From positions 124,001 to 188,000 of the forward strand of contig CAYUET010000001.1 in the NCBI GenBank assembly GCA_964443875.1: a DNA stretch of 64,000 bases, given 5' to 3'. Positions within the stretch are counted from its first letter, which is position 1. Each line of letters starts with the position of its first letter. Of this stretch, positions 33,105 through 43,700 are shown piece by piece. The notes beneath the pieces were generated by a model. That model was given only the letters and a program-made list of their open reading frames with translations. It ran no database searches and had not been told where the DNA came from. The translations under genes and the position numbers were made by a program. The DNA comes from CAYUET01 sp964443875. GTDB taxonomy: Bacteria; Auribacterota; JAFGBW01.

Positions 33105-34110
33105 TAAAGTTTTCTGATTTTAAATCACGGGTCATTAATTCTTTGACGGCCTCCAGAGGATGAAGTTTTTCAAAAAGCACTTTATAGACTGTCTCTACAA
33201 TAGGCATTTCAACCCCCTGTTTTTTCGCAAGAGATTTGGCTGATTTAACCGTATCGATTCCTTCAATAACTGTTTTTATGCTTTTTTTGGCTTCATCAAA
33301 AGATAATCCCTGTCCTAAAAGTTTTCCAAAGCTGAAATTTCTGCTTTGATCAGAAAGCGCAGTAAGCATCAGATCTCCGATTCCGGCAAGACCGAAAAAT
33401 GTTTCAATATTTGCACCTAAAGAAATTCCAAGCCTTACAATTTCAGCATTTCCACGTGTAATTAAAGCGGCGGAAGTATTAATGCCATACCCTATTCCTC
33501 TGGAAATCCCCGAAGCAATCGCAATAACATTTTTAACAGCCCCGGCAAGCTCAACACCGATAACGTCGGTGTTTGTATAAACCCTGAACCAGTTATTCCC
33601 GAATAAATGCTGTACTTTCTTGGCTGTTTCAATACCGGATGAAGCCGCTACAATGGCTGTCGGGATTTTTTTTATCACTTCAGTCGCATAGCTCGGCCCG
33701 GATAAAACGGCATATTGATGAAGATTGTATTCAGGTATAGCTTCTTTTAAAAGATCTATAATGAATTTGGTATTTTCGACATCTATTCCTTTTGAACAAT
33801 TAACAAGAATTTGATGAGGTTTTAAATAAGATTTTATCGATTTCCAGAAATGCTTATAAATCTGGGAGGGGATAACCGTTATAATAAAATCACTTTCATC
33901 AAAGGCTTCGGGTAAGGAATAGACAAAGGTGAATGTACTCTCATTAATTGATAAGCCAGGAAGATTTTTGTGTTTGTATGTTGACTGTATCTCCTGAAGG
34001 ATTTCGGGGTATGCATCCCATAACTTTACGTTATGACCGTTATTCGACAAAACATATGCCAAAGCAGTCCCCCAGCTTCCAGCACCCAAGACACTTAGAT
34101 TTTTTTTCAT
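33091..34110 (-). CDS. gpsA: Glycerol-3-phosphate dehydrogenase [NAD(P)+]
   Basis: 339 residues. The nucleotide loop is GAGSWGTA (9-16). SGPSYATEV (137-145) and catalytic Lys193 (ELAGAVKNVIAIASG) are intact. It reduces dihydroxyacetone phosphate to glycerol-3-phosphate for phospholipid synthesis. There is no clear ribosome site. It is divergent from the Ser/Thr kinase gene, with only 68 bases between the two starts. Confidence 0.96.
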   Translation of the reverse strand: MKKNLSVLGAGSWGTALAYVLSNNGHNVKLWDAYPEILQEIQSTYKHKNLPGLSINESTFTFVYSLPEAFDESDFIITVIPSQIYKHFWKSIKSYLKPHQILVNCSKGIDVENTKFIIDLLKEAIPEYNLHQYAVLSGPSYATEVIKKIPTAIVAASSGIETAKKVQHLFGNNWFRVYTNTDVIGVELAGAVKNVIAIASGISRGIGYGINTSAALITRGNAEIVRLGISLGANIETFFGLAGIGDLMLTALSDQSRNFSFGKLLGQGLSFDEAKKSIKTVIEGIDTVKSAKSLAKKQGVEMPIVETVYKVLFEKLHPLEAVKELMTRDLKSENFIRRV

Positions 34111-34137
34111 ATTTTTATTTCTTTTTCGAAAAACAAT

Positions 34138-34167
34138 TTTACACTTACCTGTTTTTTAGATTATAAT
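34138..34167 (+). promoter_or_regulatory. Sigma-70 promoter of the membrane Ser/Thr kinase
   Basis: TTTACA (34138-34143), an 18-base spacer and a perfect TATAAT (34162-34167) lie so close to the ATG at 34179 that the transcript leader would be only a few bases long. No Shine-Dalgarno sequence is present. Confidence 0.6.
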
Positions 34168-34178
34168 TAATATATATT

Positions 34179-35162
34179 ATGAATACTTCAACTATTATTT
34201 TTATTTCGATAGGCGTTTTGTTTATTCTGTTTTTATTTTTCCTTTATTTTAAAAGAATTGCAAAAAGAAAAAAAGTGGAAATGGGATTGGCAGAAGGCCC
34301 TGCAACACAGATGGAGTTGGAAAACGACCCTGAACTGCGGCAGACTTATATCGATTTCAAAGAGCTTATGTTCAGCACTCTTTCTCTTAAATATGAGAAT
34401 ATTAAGGTTATTGCTTCCGGCGGAATGGGCATTATTGTTACCGCTATTGATAAAAAAGATAAAAAAAAGGTAGCCATAAAAACCATATCCCCCAAGTTGC
34501 ATAAGCATCCCAAGGCCATTAAATTCTTTTTCCAGGAATGTCAGGCTATTCAAAAAATGAATCACCCCAATATTGTAAGAATCTATGATTCTGCAGATGA
34601 AGGTTTTTTATACTATGTCATGGAGTTCCTTGAGGGGGAAACCCTGGAAGAAAAAATTAATCGAGAAGGAGTCCTCCCGGTTTCTCAGATCGTCAGAATC
34701 GGCACCCAGGTTGCACGAGCGTTACAACATTGCCATTCAAATGGAATTGTGCACAGGGATATAAAACCTTCCAATATTTTTATTACCAAAAACGATATCT
34801 GTAAAATTATTGATTTTGGAGTGGTTAAAATGCTTGACGCTGAGACGCATGAAACCGGCGCTATCGGGTCTCCCCATTATGCGGCCCCTGAACAGCTTCA
34901 GGCAGGAAAAATTTCGGGAAAGAGCGATGTCTATTCACTGGGCGTGTGTCTTTATAAAATGGCTTCAGGCCAATATCCCTATTCTGTAAACGATCTAGTA
35001 ACGAAAGTCTTTGAGAAGCCTAAAAATCTGAAGGATATTTGCCCTTCAGTATCTGATGAACTGATTGAAATCATCAATGAATGTATTGCCATTGATCCTT
35101 CGCAACGATGCGAGGCAACAAAATTATGGGCAAAACTCAAAAAAATCAATATCGGTGAATAA
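34179..35162 (+). CDS. Membrane-anchored Ser/Thr protein kinase
   Basis: 327 residues. One membrane helix (about 6-24) is followed by a linker and a Hanks-type kinase (about 72-325): glycine loop ASGGMGIIV, Lys101, Glu120, HRD 192-194 (IVHRDIKPSNI), DFG 212-214 and GSPHYAAPEQ. All catalytic residues are present. There is no extracellular sensor domain, so input probably comes through the anchor or cytoplasmic partners. Its gene is isolated, with its own promoter. Confidence 0.94.
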   Translation: MNTSTIIFISIGVLFILFLFFLYFKRIAKRKKVEMGLAEGPATQMELENDPELRQTYIDFKELMFSTLSLKYENIKVIASGGMGIIVTAIDKKDKKKVAIKTISPKLHKHPKAIKFFFQECQAIQKMNHPNIVRIYDSADEGFLYYVMEFLEGETLEEKINREGVLPVSQIVRIGTQVARALQHCHSNGIVHRDIKPSNIFITKNDICKIIDFGVVKMLDAETHETGAIGSPHYAAPEQLQAGKISGKSDVYSLGVCLYKMASGQYPYSVNDLVTKVFEKPKNLKDICPSVSDELIEIINECIAIDPSQRCEATKLWAKLKKINIGE

Positions 35163-35208
35163 AAATATTTTAAAATTAAAATTCAAAAATTAAATTTTTA
35201 ATTTATGA

Positions 35209-35406
35209 TTAAACGACGTCTCCGCGGATCCCTGTGCCCCTTTTGATAACACCGGATTTGCATTCCTTGCAGATTCTCTCGTGTTTTCCTATGGCCGCAA
35301 AAGATCTTTGACAGCATAGGCAGTTCCTCATGACAATTTTTACTTCAGGGAGTCCTGCTTCTTTTTTCTTTTTATTGATTTTGATCAATTCTTCTAAATC
35401 AGCCAT
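35209..35406 (-). CDS. Small zinc-ribbon-like protein
   Basis: 65 residues. Cysteines at 29, 31, 32, 46 and 49 form a CxCC/CxxC pattern (NCLCCQRSF and RICKECK), likely to bind one zinc ion. The basic N-terminal helix (LIKINKKKKEAG) could contact nucleic acid or the ribosome. A strong AGGA site and a good promoter support expression. The family is not recognised, and the function is unknown. Confidence 0.75.
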   Translation of the reverse strand: MADLEELIKINKKKKEAGLPEVKIVMRNCLCCQRSFAAIGKHERICKECKSGVIKRGTGIRGDVV

Positions 35407-35423
35407 AATAGTCCTACCTCTTT

Positions 35424-35452
35424 TTTATAATGATTAGGCTCGATAAAGTAAA
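35424..35452 (-). promoter_or_regulatory. Sigma-70-type promoter of the zinc-ribbon gene
   Basis: On the minus strand, TTTACT (35452-35447), a 17-base spacer and TATAAA (35429-35424) lie 18 bases ahead of the start at 35406, leaving room for its ribosome site. Confidence 0.6.
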
Positions 35453-35662
35453 AAATAAAAACATATGGCAGTAAATCACATATTTTTAAAAAAATCAATA
35501 GTTTTTTTTTAGGATTTTTAAAGATGTTGATCAGTTATCATGTTTTATAGCATTTAGTTATAGTTGAAATATTAAATTAATTCTTTAATGATAAATAAAC
35601 ATATTTTATTTTTATTTTTCTTTTTTATAGGAAGGAATAAAAAAATCCGGTATAGAGTATCC

Positions 35663-36571
35663 ATGAAATATCAATGGAAAATCGATAAATCAAGCGCACA
35701 GACAAGTGTTTTGAATTTTATCAGCGGACATATCAAGGAAATTTGTTCAAAAAGACAGTTAAAAAATAGTATTGAGCACGGAGCGTTGAGACTTAACGGA
35801 AAAATTGAAACTTTCAGTTCCTGTAAGCTTAAAAACGGTGATTCAGTTCAGTTTAATTATGTACAGGAAATAAAAAAACGCCTGGTTATTTTGCCTGAAA
35901 TGATTCTTTACGAAGACCAGCATCTCCTGGCAATCAATAAACCCCCCGGCTTTGCCTCCACCCCTACGGACTCAAAATTCCCGGATCTGGAAACCAGTAT
36001 AAAAAACCATTTTAAACTGAGTTATCTTAAAATGATCCACAGGCTCGACAAAGACACCTCCGGTGTTTTGCTGGCTGCAAAAAATGAAGAGACTTTCAAC
36101 CTTTATGTCCGGTATTTCAGGGAAAAAAGAATCAATAAAAAGTATATTGCCTATGTCCATGGAGTTCCTGAAAACGAAAGAGGAACAATTTCTTCTTCTC
36201 TGGGGCTTATCAAAAAGACTGAACATACTGAAAAATGGGGAAATGTGAACCCGGATAAGGGAAAGTCCGCAGTGACCCTCTATCACCTTTTGAAATCCTA
36301 CCGTTCAGTTTCCTTGCTGGAATTAACTCCTCTGACAGGCCGGACTCATCAGATCCGCGTTCATCTTGCAAGCCTTGGTTTTCCTATTATAGGGGATGTG
36401 GTCTATGGAAATAAGGAAGGAAATGAATTTTCAACACAAGTCACAAGACAAATGCTTCATTCAATTTCCATTATTGTTCCTCATCCTTCCAATAAGGATT
36501 CAGCAATAGAAATTGAAGCCCCCTTGCCTGAAGATTTTATTCAATTCAAAAAATTTATCCAGAAAAATTAA
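35663..36571 (+). CDS. RluA-family 23S rRNA pseudouridine synthase
   Basis: 302 residues from the ATG at 35663. An S4 RNA-binding domain (about 15-70) is followed by the catalytic domain, with HRLDKDTSGVLLA (catalytic Asp129) and LTGRTHQIRVHLASLG. It isomerises uridines in rRNA. The frame is open further upstream to an ATG at 35588, but that extension (Phe/Ile-rich) lies in AT-rich DNA, lacks family similarity and has no ribosome site, so the later start is chosen. The subfamily (RluC, RluD or other) is not resolved. The stop overlaps pepF convergently by 4 bases. Confidence 0.9.
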   Translation: MKYQWKIDKSSAQTSVLNFISGHIKEICSKRQLKNSIEHGALRLNGKIETFSSCKLKNGDSVQFNYVQEIKKRLVILPEMILYEDQHLLAINKPPGFASTPTDSKFPDLETSIKNHFKLSYLKMIHRLDKDTSGVLLAAKNEETFNLYVRYFREKRINKKYIAYVHGVPENERGTISSSLGLIKKTEHTEKWGNVNPDKGKSAVTLYHLLKSYRSVSLLELTPLTGRTHQIRVHLASLGFPIIGDVVYGNKEGNEFSTQVTRQMLHSISIIVPHPSNKDSAIEIEAPLPEDFIQFKKFIQKN

Positions 36572-38298
36572 TCGTTTTCTTTTAATTCCTTTTCGATTTC
36601 CTTCATCAGAGGCTGGATCATTTTTTCCGAAAAATCAAAAATAAGACCTGTTGATTCAAATAATTTGGGGAGGGGTTCTGTTGCGCCTAAAGACAAGCCC
36701 TGCTTATAATATTTAATCGCTTCCTTGGGTTCTTTTTTGTATCTCATCCATAATTGCAGAGCTCCAAGCTGAGCTATTCCGTATTCAATGTAATAAAAGG
36801 GATATTCAAATAAATGCAGCTGTCTCTGCCAGAGATTGCTGTGTTCATTTTCTAGCCCTTCCCAATCCAGTAAATAACCGCCAAAACGTTTTCTTATGGA
36901 AACCCATACCTGATTTCTCTGCTCCACACTATGTTTCGGATTGCTGTAAATCCAGTGTTGAAAAGCATCTATGGTTGCGATCCAGGGAAGAATGGAGATA
37001 ATCTCCTCCAAAAGTTCTGTTCTGGCTCTTTTTACATCTTCTTCATTATAAAAATGATTTAGAAAATGACTGCCGATGAGTTCCATGCTCATGGAAGCCA
37101 CTTCACAGAATTCAATAGGCGGTTCCCTGTCGTCCATTAAGGGCTTTGAAGCGGCCGCTAAAACATGAAAGGCATGACCGCTCTCATGAAGCAATGTTCT
37201 GATATCCGAATCCAGACCCACAGCATTAAGAAAAATAAAGGGTTTACGCGTTTCTGAAAGAGTGGATTGATAAGCTCCAGGGGCCTTTCCTTTGCGGCTT
37301 ATAAGATCAAGAACCTCCCATTTTCTGAAAAGTCCGAAATAATTCCCCAGTTCTCCGTCAATACTGTTGAATATTTGCTGTATCCCGTTTTCAAATGCAG
37401 GGATATCCTCAAAGGGTTTTAAAGGCGGACGATTTTTTATATCCACTTCCGTGTCCCAGGGTTTTATGCTTTTATAGGCCAGATTTTTTATCCTCCGGTT
37501 ATAGACCTTTGCCAGCAAAGACACTACGCATTCTTCAACCGATTTATGGAATTTAAGACAGTCCTCAGGGGTGTAATCAAAACGGTTAAACGCTTTGAAC
37601 TGGTATTCCATAAAATTTTTAAATCCTGCATTTCTGGCAATGGCAGTACGCAATTCGACGAGTTCATTAAACAGGGTATTCATTTTTTCTGAATCCTTCA
37701 GGCGTCTCGCCGTGATTGCTCTCCAGGCTTTTTCCCTCAGCTCCCTGTCGGGTTCATGGAGATATTTCCGCATCATCTGAAGGGTTTGTTCCTGCCCGTC
37801 AAATTCAACGGTCATAGCACCGCATAAGGCCTGATATTCCTGGCATAACAGGGCTTCCCGGGTTTGAAATGGAATATTTTCTTTCCGGAATAATTCCAGA
37901 CTGTTCTTTTTTTTTAAAAAAATCATACCATGATGACCGGGGTTTATCTTCAGCAACTCCATGGTGTTGAGATATTTCTTGTCCAACTCCTGAGATAATT
38001 CCTTAAGAGAGGGAATAATATTTTCAATATAGTTCTTATATTTTTCAGCATATTCCTGATTGTCGGTCTGACAGGTCATCTGAATATAAAGAAAAGTTCT
38101 GACCTGGTCAGCAGCAGCCTCCATTTCAGAGCGGTCTTTAAGCCATTGTTCAAGGGCCGGTTCATTCAGGATTTCCCGACGGAGCAGGGCATGGTAATAG
38201 CACATCAATTCTTCAAGATTTTCTAAAATGGCCTCCCTGGAAACAAAACTTCTTTCCTCATAGGGATTTAATTTTTTTAATTGATCAAGAATAGTCAT
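36568..38298 (-). CDS. pepF: M3B-family oligoendopeptidase (PepF-like)
   Basis: 576 residues. The zinc site is HESGH (371-375), followed by the downstream Glu region (PIEFCEVASMSMELIGS). The overall length and the C-terminal YGIAQLGALQLW match the PepF/M3B family, which degrades peptides in the cytoplasm. The frame extends to 38325, but the ATG at 38298 has an AAGGA site 7 bases upstream and begins at the normal family start (MTILDQLKKLNP), so it is preferred. A hairpin repeat lies just upstream. Confidence 0.93.
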   Translation of the reverse strand: MTILDQLKKLNPYEERSFVSREAILENLEELMCYYHALLRREILNEPALEQWLKDRSEMEAAADQVRTFLYIQMTCQTDNQEYAEKYKNYIENIIPSLKELSQELDKKYLNTMELLKINPGHHGMIFLKKKNSLELFRKENIPFQTREALLCQEYQALCGAMTVEFDGQEQTLQMMRKYLHEPDRELREKAWRAITARRLKDSEKMNTLFNELVELRTAIARNAGFKNFMEYQFKAFNRFDYTPEDCLKFHKSVEECVVSLLAKVYNRRIKNLAYKSIKPWDTEVDIKNRPPLKPFEDIPAFENGIQQIFNSIDGELGNYFGLFRKWEVLDLISRKGKAPGAYQSTLSETRKPFIFLNAVGLDSDIRTLLHESGHAFHVLAAASKPLMDDREPPIEFCEVASMSMELIGSHFLNHFYNEEDVKRARTELLEEIISILPWIATIDAFQHWIYSNPKHSVEQRNQVWVSIRKRFGGYLLDWEGLENEHSNLWQRQLHLFEYPFYYIEYGIAQLGALQLWMRYKKEPKEAIKYYKQGLSLGATEPLPKLFESTGLIFDFSEKMIQPLMKEIEKELKEND

Positions 38299-38379
38299 GA
38301 ACACTTCCTTAAACCGGCACTGCATGAATTACTTTTCTCCATGTTGTGTGCCTTTTCCATATTTCGTTCAATATAAAAG

Positions 38380-38448
38380 TTTAATCTCATTGGGTTTTAT
38401 TCCTCGCAATGACGTATTTGATACCTCGCAGCTTGCTGCGGGGTAATT
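38380..38448. repeat. Hairpin intergenic repeat, copy 2 (long form)
   Basis: A 69-base element matching 4776-4822 apart from an extra 22 bases and one substitution. The hairpin core is at 38424-38443. The extra segment adds CCTCGCAATGACG, the reverse complement of CGTCATTGCGAGG, a string seen in REP-like repeats of several bacterial groups. The short copy could arise by recombination between the two CCTCGCA direct repeats of this copy. Confidence 0.72.
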
Positions 38449-38534
38449 CATTTTTTTAAAATAACAAAAAAGTCATCATTTTTATTGCATTCTGAACAAC
38501 TTTAATGAAATGTAATATACAGAGTTCCTTATAA

Positions 38535-38551
38535 ATAAGGTTAAACCTTAT
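38535..38551. terminator. Palindrome after pbpC, weak terminator candidate
   Basis: ATAAGGTT-A-AACCTTAT has perfect 8-base arms around one base and lies 7 bases downstream of the pbpC stop on the minus strand. A single-base centre means that the innermost pairs must open in RNA. No long T run follows. Confidence 0.3.
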
Positions 38552-38557
38552 AGCAGA

Positions 38558-40795
38558 TTAATCCATTTGTGTAATCATAAAATTAACACGGTCGGAATGT
38601 CCTGCCTTATCGGATACAGCCAGGGTATGCGCGCCTTTTTTCAGGGATAAGCTGCAGAAAGGTTTTGAAGTCCGGGCAATGAGCTGCCCGTCAAGAAACC
38701 AGAATAATTCCTCAAAGGAATAATCCGCCTCAACGTTACATTCCATATTTTTGGGCATAAGCGGATCCTTCGAGACAGGAAGAAGGTATTCAGATCCATT
38801 AACAGGAAAACGAATATTTAATTTTGGTTTTATGGAAGCCTCTGTTTTATTCAGCAGGAAGCTTCTGATATTTTCAGGGAACACTGTTTCAACGCGTTGA
38901 GTTTCCGGGTTTAATCTGTGGACCGTACAAACGGCTTCAGAACTGATTCCCCTGATTCTTTCATCCTTGATGAATTCCCCGCAGTAATGCCCTGCGGGAG
39001 CGCCTGAAAGCGCACATACTTTCTGTGAAAAAACAGAGTCAGGTTTTTCCCAGTGCCCAATATTTCTGTTTAAGGAAACGAGTTGTTGTATTTCCAGGGC
39101 AAGAGGTAAAGCAATTTCAGCTCCCAGAAGAATATTCTGGCCTTCACCTGAAAGATGCCCGCACCATACGCCCAAGATATAGTCCGGGGTAAGAACCATT
39201 GCCCAGGCATCACGGTGATTCCAGCTGGTGCCTGTTTTATAGCCAGGTTTAAATTCCTCTCCGGGTTCTGAAATCCCCAGGGATCTAAGAGTAAGATAGG
39301 AAGACCCTTCCGGATAGATTCTTACTCCTTTATTTTTAGGCTCATCGGCCAGCACCTTTAAAGCTTTCCATAGTCCCTTTCTGGGAAAAACAGCATAGGC
39401 GTTGGCAAGATCTGTCAGTTTCATTTCCTCAGTGCCAAGCGCAAGGGAGAGTCCCAGACGCTTATCTGCGGAAATAACATTCAATCCCATATCGTGAAGA
39501 TCTTTTGAGAACTCACTTACCCCGATCTTTTTCAGAAGGGTTACTGCCGGAATATTCCTGGATTTGGAAAGGGCATCTTTTGCTGAAACAATTCCGAGAA
39601 AGGAACGGTCGGAGTTGGAAGGATGATATCCATTCCATGTCATGGGAATATCATAGAGAAGGGATGCCGGAGTTAAAAAACCCTGTGAAAAGGACCGGGC
39701 GTAAATAAAGGGTTTTAAAAGCGAACCGGGCTGACGCTTAGACAGCGCCGCATTGACATAGCCAGTCAGGGGATGGGCTGGATTAAGGGATCCGATCAGG
39801 GCGGCAATAGAACTGTCCTCAACACGCAGGATTACAGCCGCATATCCGTCAATGCCTTTTTTATTAAACATCAGGCGTTTTTCCTTAACATGTTCAATCA
39901 GCAGATGCTGAAGGTCATAATCTAAAGTAGTTTTATAAATCCCCCCCTTGTGGCCGGTAATCTGTTTTATCCATTCTGAAAAATGAATGGAAAAATGGGA
40001 TTCAGAAAAAAAAGAAGAATTTTTACGGACTAAATTTATTTTTTGAACGATAGCCTGCTGATATTCTTCAGGAGATATGAAGGAATCCTCCAGCATTCTT
40101 TTAAGAACATAATCCCTTCTTTTTAACGCCCTGGGTAATTGCCTGTAAGGATAATAACGTGTAGGAGCCTGGGGAAGACCGGCCAGCAAAGAAGCTTCAT
40201 TAAGATTTAAGTCTGAAGCCGTTTTATTGAAATACTTTTGGGCTGCGGCTTCAATACCGCAGATATTTCCACCATAAGGGGCAATATTAAAATAAATTTC
40301 AAGAATCTTATTTTTGGAATACAGGCCTTCGAGCTGAAGGGCGCGGAATATTTCAATCAGCTTGTTATAATAATTTCTCTCCCTGGGCCACAGCATACGG
40401 ATCACCTGCATGGTGAGTGTTGAAGCGCCTGAAAAACGTCTGCCTTTGGTGATGTTCTGACCTGCAGCACGGAACAGAGAGAAAAAATCCACTCCCGGAT
40501 GCTCCCAGAATCGTTTATCCTCAGCAGCAAGAGTTGCCTGAACAACAGATTCAGAAATCCGGTTCAGGGAAGTCTTTATCTTCCATGTGCCGTTTTCACT
40601 GACATACCAGGCCAGAAGATTTTTTCCTGTCTTGTCTTTAACACAGGTACTCTGAAGAGAAAACTGCTCTTCCAGATACTGAAGCGGAAATGGAAAAAGA
40701 CAGGACAGGAAAAACAGAAGCAGAACAAGAAAAATAGAACACAAAAATATTCCCAGAAAAATTTTAAAAATTAATTTCAGGAAACCCACATTCAT
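38558..40795 (-). CDS. pbpC: Penicillin-binding protein 1C
   Basis: 745 residues. A membrane helix (about 8-32) is followed by a GT51 transglycosylase domain with catalytic Glu92 (AAEDKRFWEHPGVD). The transpeptidase has SLLK (358-361), SRN (412-414) and KTGT (520-523), and a C-terminal Ig-like BiPBP_C domain follows (about 655-745). It synthesises peptidoglycan on the outer face of the inner membrane. Its ATG overlaps the stop of the alpha-2-macroglobulin gene by 4 bases, the conserved A2M-PBP1C pairing. Confidence 0.95.
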   Translation of the reverse strand: MNVGFLKLIFKIFLGIFLCSIFLVLLLFFLSCLFPFPLQYLEEQFSLQSTCVKDKTGKNLLAWYVSENGTWKIKTSLNRISESVVQATLAAEDKRFWEHPGVDFFSLFRAAGQNITKGRRFSGASTLTMQVIRMLWPRERNYYNKLIEIFRALQLEGLYSKNKILEIYFNIAPYGGNICGIEAAAQKYFNKTASDLNLNEASLLAGLPQAPTRYYPYRQLPRALKRRDYVLKRMLEDSFISPEEYQQAIVQKINLVRKNSSFFSESHFSIHFSEWIKQITGHKGGIYKTTLDYDLQHLLIEHVKEKRLMFNKKGIDGYAAVILRVEDSSIAALIGSLNPAHPLTGYVNAALSKRQPGSLLKPFIYARSFSQGFLTPASLLYDIPMTWNGYHPSNSDRSFLGIVSAKDALSKSRNIPAVTLLKKIGVSEFSKDLHDMGLNVISADKRLGLSLALGTEEMKLTDLANAYAVFPRKGLWKALKVLADEPKNKGVRIYPEGSSYLTLRSLGISEPGEEFKPGYKTGTSWNHRDAWAMVLTPDYILGVWCGHLSGEGQNILLGAEIALPLALEIQQLVSLNRNIGHWEKPDSVFSQKVCALSGAPAGHYCGEFIKDERIRGISSEAVCTVHRLNPETQRVETVFPENIRSFLLNKTEASIKPKLNIRFPVNGSEYLLPVSKDPLMPKNMECNVEADYSFEELFWFLDGQLIARTSKPFCSLSLKKGAHTLAVSDKAGHSDRVNFMITQMD

Positions 40796-43700
40796 TTCTT
40801 TGAGGATAGAATCGATATTTTCCTGCGCCCGTTCATACTGTAAAGCCCGGGATCATACATGCAGCTGGCTTCGGAAGCTGGCCATATAAAATCACCCTGC
40901 GTGACCGCGCGAACCAGATACCTGTATTCATTGTAAGGCTTGGCGGTGGAAAAAAACAAAACCAGTCTGTCATCTTTCATTTCACGGTGCAGAACATTTA
41001 AAGAATTACCTCCCTTTTGTGCGAGCGTTGCAGCTCCAAGATCAGGGTTTTCAATTTCCAGTCCGGCAGGTAAAAGATCAAGCAGCAGCATGTTGGATAA
41101 GGAACGTTGAGACTGAAGGGTATATCGGATCTGATAAAGTTTTCCCTGAACAAGTGAATCTGTTTTTGCGGGTGTGAGGCCGTCACTTTCAAATATTTCT
41201 CTTCTTAAGACAAGCCCTGAATCTTTTTCTTCAGATACTTCTTTTTGTGGTATTCCCTGAGAAGAAAGAAAGATATAGCCTAAAGCCTTATCCTGTGAAG
41301 GATTAAGTGTAACCGTATAATGTTCATTTTCAACAAGATTATCCAGAGTCAAACCCTTTTGGGTATCAAATTCTTTTTCGTTTCCATCCGGGCATTGGAT
41401 GCTCCCTTTGAGTATTGCCGTGGAAGAAAATTTCCGGGCATATTTTCCAAGAGCCATGACGGCAAAGGCATTCTCCTGGGTTGATCCGAAGGAATTATTT
41501 ACAGCAAAGGTCTTTAATTTTTCAACGATTCCCGGAATCTGCGCGTTTTGCGGATTGATGTCCAGCAATAAGGAAAGTTGCAGGGATAATTCGCGAACCT
41601 GAGAATTCAAAAATCCTTCGGGTTTGTACCCCGTTGTCAGTGCCCTGTTTTCACCGATCCATTTTTCAGCTTCCTTCATTTCTCCGGAGGCCATGAATGC
41701 TCCCGCCAGATAAAAATAAACTGTTGATGAAAGGGTTTTGCCTTTATTTTCAAGTTCTGCAATTTTTTCTTCCAGAGTGGTTATCCATGAATACGGGGTT
41801 TCTCCGGATTTTGCCAGGACATAGCACGCATAAGCGGCTTCCTGGAGAAAAGGATACTGGCTGTTTTCATTTTCATAGGTTATCCAGAATTGAAGTTGAT
41901 TTTTTAAATACTGAAGAGAAGACTCATATAAAGAGCCAGTATCATAGCCCCCCTTTCTGGCTTCTGCCAGAAAGTCAGCCGCATAAATGGATCCGAAAGC
42001 ATCAGGATCCGCCATTCCAGGCCACATTCCAAAGCCGCCGCCATAGGTCTGCATCATAGTTAAGCGTATAATTCCATCCGCAAATAACTGTTCAATATCT
42101 TCGCTTAAAACAATTCCGGAATCTGACTCTGAAATCCAGTCTTTCAAATAAATCAGAGGAAACAGTTTAGATAGGGTTTGTTCAAGGCATCCATAAGGAT
42201 AATCCAGAAGCGTATTGAGGGAAGAAGTTAATTCCACAAGACTGTTTCCTCCCACCGTTAAATTCCCTTTAAAAGTATTGGGAACAGAAGAGGAATCAAT
42301 AGTAATTTCTTTTGTCTCTCCCGGTTTTAAAATCCAGGATTGAGCTTTTTTCAGATATCCGGAGGAAGGCCTGACAGGAATTTCAGCAGACTCGCTGTAT
42401 TCAAGATCTCCCATCTTTAAAGAAAAGGAGAATACGGCATTTCCGATATTCTGTACCTCTAAAGGGATAAAAACTGTTTTTTCCTCACCTGAATTCATTG
42501 AAACAGAAGGTATTGCTTCTTTTATTTTAACAGGTCCTTTAACCTCGCAGAGGATATTGACCTTCCCGGATTCAGGACTTTTATTAAAGAGGGTAACAGG
42601 CAAAATAAACGCATCCCCGGAACTTAAAAAACGGGGCCAGGATATTCGAGCCATTAAGGGATTTTTAACAGTTAAAGGCGTATCGGATGCCCCGAATAGA
42701 TTGCCGGATACAGCGACTGCCATTACTCTCAGTTCGCCGATAAATTCAGGAAGCTCACATCGAAATCCTATTCTTCCATTTTCATCCGTAGTGAAAGGCC
42801 CCTGCCATAAAACCGGCGTAACAACTTTCCGTGAGAAAAGCGGAGATATGATGCCGGTATCCCCCAGATCCCCCCCTTCTCCTCCTCCGGGTGCGGTTTC
42901 ATTGACATATTTCCATTTTTCAAAAACAGGAGTCAGTCTGGAATAAAAATCATATTCTTTTACATCCAGACTTCTCAAGGAATAGAAATAATCCCAGGGC
43001 GAAGGGGTCTTGTATTTTTTAATAGAAAGAACACCTTCATCAACAAGAAACAAAATCACTGAAGCATCCTTCACAGGAGTTTCTTTATTTTTTACCGTAA
43101 TATTCACTTCCAGTTCTTTCTTCGGGGAGATTTCCTTAAGTGTTTCAATTTCGACATTTAAACAGCGGTCAGAGGAATCCATCTCCAGCGTGATCTGCCC
43201 GGTTGCCCGGTGAGGTTGCCAGTCATCCTCAGGTCTTACCGGTCTTATCAAGGTAACGGTTGCATAAACATTGGGTCTCCAGGATTCAGAAGCAATCCAC
43301 TGGGTTTCTCCTTTGCCTTCTTTAATTTCTATGACTTTGGAATCTAGTACGGAATCCTTTTCAATGCAGACAAGGGCTTTGCCGTCAAAAAGGGAAAAAA
43401 CAGATAAATATACAGGCTCTCCTGGTTTATATTTCTTTTTATCCAGTTTTAAAGACAGCTTGTCCGGATCTGCGGTTGTCCATTTCGCTTCCCTGCCCTG
43501 GACAAAGAAATCATAGGTCAAGGGGCAATTCTTCTGACTATCAATAAACAGACGGTAATTACCTGCTGTTGTCATGGGGAAAGCAATATCCGCAGTACCC
43601 TCTTTTAAATTAACGGACTGATGGGAGAGTTCTTCTTCCTGCCTTGTCCATTCATATTGAAGCCTTCCTCCTCCCATTTGCTTTAAAAGATTAAAATAAT

